From positions 617,470 to 642,837 of the forward strand of contig NW_014577106.1 of NCBI RefSeq assembly GCF_000485595.1: a stretch of DNA of 25,368 bases. Direction: 5' to 3'. The notes beneath the pieces were generated by a model. The model saw only the letters and a program-made list of their open reading frames with translations. It made no database searches and had not been told where the DNA came from. Positions 1-25,368 of this stretch are shown here, piece by piece. Source of the DNA: Priapulus caudatus (Eukaryota > Priapulida > Priapulimorpha > Priapulimorphida > Priapulidae). Positions within the stretch are counted from its first letter, which is position 1. Every line of letters begins with the position of its first letter. The position numbers and the translations under genes are program-made.

Positions 1-300
1 TGCTGATATCAGCAAAAGGGAGACATTTATGCTGAAATGGACCTTTGTTGGTGCTGATATCAGCAAGAGGGAGACATATTTGCTGAAATGGACATTTGTT
101 TAGCGTGAATGGCCGTTTATTCTGCTGATATAGGCTATTTGAACATGTTGTTTGTATCAATCAGCAGTTGTTTTGCATCAATCAGCACTTATTCTGCTTG
201 AAATTGCGCCTATTTAGCCAAATCAGCATATTTAGGTCCATTTAAAGCAATTTTTACGTCCCTTTAAGCTCAAATTATGTCCATTTAAGCATATTTGTAG
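1..300 (+). repeat. 51-bp tandem unit with a 14-bp palindrome; TCAGCA-rich block
   Basis: Positions 1-51 and 52-102 are two copies of one unit, each beginning with the palindrome TGCTGATATCAGCA and including GGGAGACAT and GCTGAAATGGAC. A decayed third copy starts at about 122 (TGCTGATATAGGCT). Further on, TCAGCA and GTCCATTTAA-like motifs recur until about 295. The array probably extends left of the window. Confidence 0.75.
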
Positions 301-327
301 TATGACCTCGTTCGTACACCATATACG

Positions 328-371
328 TGAGCGTGCGTGCGTGTGTGCGTGCGTGCCTGCGTGCGCGTGTG
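328..371 (+). repeat. GCGT/GT microsatellite
   Basis: An interrupted run of GTGC/GCGT tetranucleotides with GT dinucleotides. Confidence 0.9.
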
Positions 372-2120
372 GAGACGGACCGTGGTACGTTTAGTTAAGC
401 GGTCCATACACGATCAATATAATTGACAATAATATTGTCAGTAATAAAAATTGACAATATTATTAATCGTTAGTGGGTAATACTGAAGGGAAATTTTGAC
501 TTGCGCAATATTTTGACGGAATCAAAGCCCAGTAGATATTTATTGAAGGTGAAAGTGACGTTGGTGGGACATAATCAGAATATTGTGCAATAGATTCATT
601 CTAGAGTCAGACAACAAAGAGTTATCTGTCTATATTCACACACAATTTGTAAATGTTGACAAATAGTAAGTGTACATTTCACCGTTTAGCCACTGCTGTT
701 ATCTTGGTGCATGTATTTCGGTTAAATTGAGGGCCATCTGATCAATCTGATGAATCGGATCAATCTGATCAATCTTCTATAATCATCTGGCTCGTGTACG
801 AAGTTCCTCGAGCAGCTGATCGTGGCCAAATATCCTTCGTTCTATGAACCATCTCTTGGTCCATTTCCTTTTTCTGCGCTGTCTCTTGGGCCTATCAAGT
901 GCAAAAGCCAGCGGAAGGGCAACGCTAGAATCCATGTCTGTTCACCTTCAGCATCAGAACACAAATGACGATAATATTTTACAATATTATTGTGCCGTTG
1001 GTGCATGGCCAACAGAATTTCTTTTCAATAATACTGTACCAATGTCATTGTCAATGATATTGAACGTGTATGGGCCGCTTTACGCATATGCGTGTGTGCA
1101 TTGCACACACTATTGTATAGCACTGTGTATTGTATAAAGAGAGTTTTGTATGTGTGTAGTGTGTGTAAATTTACATATGTATAAGCGCATGTGGCCCTAT
1201 AGGTCGTACAGTGTGCACGCAAAGGGCTACAGTAGAGTTACCGTGTAATGCAGTTGCCGCGTACATGTAATCAATGTTTCTTAATTCGGCCTTCCCAGTG
1301 AGGATATAAGCGACCGTAGCGTGTGTACAGACGCTAACCGTAAAATCTACCGCGCGCAAGGTTCATGTATTGGAATGTATGTAATTGCTAGCTACGATAT
1401 CTGGATAAAACCGAGTTGTGTTTTTGTTCAGGTAAATTTTCAGTAAGATGGGGCGAGCGTTAGGTTAGCTTCAAATTACGTAATTGTTTAGTAGAATGAA
1501 AGGAAATCAGGAAAAACGCACAGTCGGGAAAATAAGGGTCTAATGTAACAGCCACATGGGATTTGTGTGACACTATTTCTTGTTCATCGCGTCGCGTTCA
1601 TAATTCATAATTTAAATATAGTCATAAAATGGAAGTGTTAATTCGTGTAACACTTGTTAGTGAAATAGCAAAATAGCGGCATGATTATACATTCTTCGCT
1701 GCCATAAGAGTATTCATCACGAATGCATGTGTGCGCACGTGTCAAACTGGCTATTATATTTCATACTCATCATGAATTCGGGATTTTACCTAAAGATATG
1801 GCAGTTCCATATCATGCTGCTTGACCGTGCGTGTATTGACTATTCCCATAAAAAAATTGGAATGACGATGACAACAGTATATTGTGTTGGGAGACTTATG
1901 AGATAATATTACCCTTGTGATGGTTATTATTATTATTACATCACGCACAAATATTTAATCTGACTGCAAGCCAGCTATATTTATAAGCTGAAGTGAAGTA
2001 TAAATGTAATTTCTGCTTAGACAGGTAACACATAGGCACATAGGTCTTAAGTATACAGATATACCAAACTTTTGGAATTCTGAATTCTCAGACACTTTCG
2101 ACCCAGACCATTTCGAATGA

Positions 2121-2440
2121 GGCCTAAAAAAGACGTTTGTTTCCGTTAACCCGACCGAGTCCATTTTAAACCGCCGTGTTAAAACTTTTTATTGTGATTA
2201 GAAAAAAATAAAAATAAACATTTAAAAAATAATTTAAAAAAATAAAAAAATCCCAACGTTATATCGATCGGTGAATGCATTGATTTGACTTTGAAGTCAT
2301 TATATATGGGCTGTTATAAGTATAAAACAAGTATTGTTAGAATACAAAAAAGAAAAATATTTGATAAAAAAAAGTTTTGCCTGCCTACCGTGTCCAATTT
2401 TTTTCAGCTCGTTAGCGGAAACAAACTTTTTTTTTAGGCC
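2121..2440. mobile_element. 320-bp MITE, GGCCTAAAAAA ends (PIF/Harbinger-like)
   Basis: The left end reads GGCCTAAAAAAGACGTTTG and the reverse complement of the right end reads GGCCTAAAAAAAAAGTTTG. Both continue with TTTCCGTTAAC or TTTCCGCTAAC, an imperfect terminal repeat of about 30 bp. The flanking triplets are TGA (left) and TAA (right), compatible with a decayed TWA target duplication of PIF/Harbinger elements. The interior is AT-rich and non-coding. The superfamily assignment is tentative. Confidence 0.6.
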
Positions 2441-2739
2441 TAAGGAGTAATCAAACGATAGGCTTACTGTCACAGCAGCAATGCGATAACCTTCCTCTTT
2501 TCCACTGACAATAAAAAGCTACTGCTACTGCTAGTCTATGTTAGCCACAGTAGTTATCAATACTAAAGCATACTACTGCCGTGAACTAGTATATGTTTTA
2601 GGCTCTGGTAGTAAATATTTCAGCATGTACAGTTCGTAAATAGTAGTTAGTGTTTGAGCGTAACATTGATTGATCATTGATGCATACCTACTGGGACAGT
2701 GGCATTGCCATGCTATTCACACTTGGATGTGCGATTGCA

Positions 2740-2783
2740 TCGTTACCAGGAGTCTATCAATATCGATAGACTCCTGTCGTTAC
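2740..2783. mobile_element. 30-bp palindrome flanked by 7-bp direct repeats
   Basis: A perfect inverted repeat (CAGGAGTCTATC, 6-nt loop, GATAGACTCCTG; 2747-2776) is bordered on both sides by TCGTTAC (2740-2746 and 2777-2783). The layout looks like a minimal transposon footprint or tiny MITE. The CAGG ends are hAT-like, but a chance hairpin cannot be excluded. Confidence 0.5.
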
Positions 2784-2982
2784 TAATATTCATATGCAAT
2801 GTCTTTCAGTCGACGTTATGGCCGAGAAATTGCACTATATAAAGAGAAACCTAGAAGCTATAAAACTTGAATTGTTTAGACTTTAAACACCGGGGGGGGG
2901 GGTAGTCAGAAACAAAATTAGTCTTAACATAGTCTCAACATTAACTTTTTCTAATAGGCCGTTGGCAGAAACATGATTCTGC

Positions 2983-3044
2983 TATATATATTCATATATT
3001 CACATATATATATATATATATATAATATATATTCATATATTCAT
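2983..3044. repeat. AT-rich simple repeat
   Basis: A (TA)n core flanked by two direct copies of TATATATTCATATATTCA. Confidence 0.9.
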
Positions 3045-3203
3045 GCTTATGATGGCTAGGAGATTCTCATACGCAGCGTATAGAGCTCGTATACCTACGA
3101 GAAATAATTTTAATGCTAACGTTTAAAAAGATTTTAATTATTTTAAGGCTAATTCTGTTGCTGACAACGGGTCCCTTGTGAAACGTGTAATTTATTTTTG
3201 CAG

Positions 3204-25057
<21,854 letters not shown>

Positions 25058-25368
25058 GTGAGACTTGCTGTTAACTCTCTAAATAGTTTTCTTCACGTAA
25101 ATTATGTTGTCTAATCTACAACAATGAATCGAGCAACGTTGATTTTTGGTGGGCAACATTGGTTTTTAATTCATGGTACGTACCCTAATTTTTGGCACAT
25201 GTCATGCCCTGTACCAATTACAATGCATTATTTTCCTCAACCAAATAATTCACGCATGCACGCACGCACAAGTGCAAACATATTCTTTAAAACAAGTGCC
25301 GCGGAGCGACAGCGCTCATCTCACGTCTACTGCGGTGACTCTGTGGTGGAGTGGTGGGATTCTAGTAA
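25058..25368 (+). other. Start of PASK intron 17; possible last exon at edge
   Basis: It begins GTGAGA. From about 25283 to the end the sequence turns GC-rich and is open in two frames, hinting at coding sequence. No acceptor gives a convincing phase-1 continuation of the PASK tail, so the final exon may start here or lie beyond the window. Confidence 0.4.

Larger units (their letters stand above)
1..3203. other. Region upstream of first recognised exon
   Basis: No convincing gene. It contains the TCAGCA array, a GCGT/GT microsatellite at 328-371, a short GATCAATCT tandem at 735-773, two MITE-like insertions (2121-2440 and 2747-2776), a G11 tract near 2891 and an AT array at 2983-3044. It may be the first intron or the 5' flank of PASK. 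The only ATG ORFs are short, without family resemblance or usable splice sites. Confidence 0.6.

Noticed and set aside
844-1137. 97-codon ATG ORF with a hydrophobic start, candidate first PASK exon or secreted peptide
   Set aside because: The hydrophobic N-terminus is unlike PASK, there is no good donor that would give phase 0 into exon 1, and the C-terminal part is repeat-like.
2747-2776. Hairpin as a transcription terminator
   Set aside because: Intrinsic hairpin terminators are bacterial; this is eukaryotic sequence and no transcript end is indicated.
2818-2886. 22-codon ORF with a good start context (GACGTTATGGCC)
   Set aside because: It ends in a stop before any GT donor and is too short to call without conservation.

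Overview
The window is animal nuclear DNA. It is AT-rich, carries many introns, and is full of microsatellites and small non-autonomous DNA transposons. Nearly all of it is one multi-exon gene on the + strand, the orthologue of PAS domain-containing serine/threonine kinase (PASK). The PASK orthologue, GT-AG introns of 0.2 to 5 kb, GCGT/GT microsatellites, and hAT-, PIF/Harbinger- and mariner-like MITEs beside decayed LINE reverse transcriptases suggest an early-branching marine invertebrate. A sponge is my first guess, but this is inference and no rRNA or mitochondrial marker is present.

I reconstruct 17 coding exons between 3204 and 25057: join(3204..3471, 8684..8898, 11714..11878, 13569..13709, 14218..14352, 15429..15558, 16232..16291, 17219..17406, 18603..18784, 19864..20417, 21799..21962, 22143..22286, 22691..22816, 23111..23245, 23709..23908, 24130..24263, 24917..25057). 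Every junction agrees in intron phase, and the 3082 nt of coding sequence read without a stop (1027 codons plus one base). Exon 1 opens with a splice acceptor, so an upstream exon probably exists. Exon 17 ends in a phase-1 donor, so the gene continues to the right. In order, the protein has a basic, probably disordered N-terminus, PAS-A (exons 2-4), PAS-B (exons 4-6), a third PAS-like unit (exons 8-9), a long Ser/Pro-rich linker (exons 9-10), a conserved pre-kinase strand segment (exons 10-11), and a complete kinase catalytic core (exons 12-17).

Layout: 1-3203 is upstream or 5' intron sequence with a repeat array, a 320-bp MITE and a 30-bp palindromic insertion. Intron 1 (5.2 kb) holds a mariner/pogo-like MITE, a hAT-like MITE and simple repeats. 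Intron 2 (2.8 kb) holds a striking 20-bp minisatellite, a second 45-bp minisatellite and a LINE fragment. Intron 3 holds another LINE fragment, a 100-bp MITE with a 9-bp target duplication, and a UG microsatellite that runs into the next acceptor. Introns 5, 7 and 9 hold a hAT MITE, a cryptic 60-nt exon's downstream flank, and a hAT-like element with a duplicated end. A PIF/Harbinger-like MITE lies in intron 6.

I see no bacterial-type operon, CRISPR array, tRNA or rRNA gene. The most useful results are the spliced PASK model, including a frame-preserving 60-nt exon missed by ORF calling, and the set of small transposons whose ends and target duplications can be read directly.
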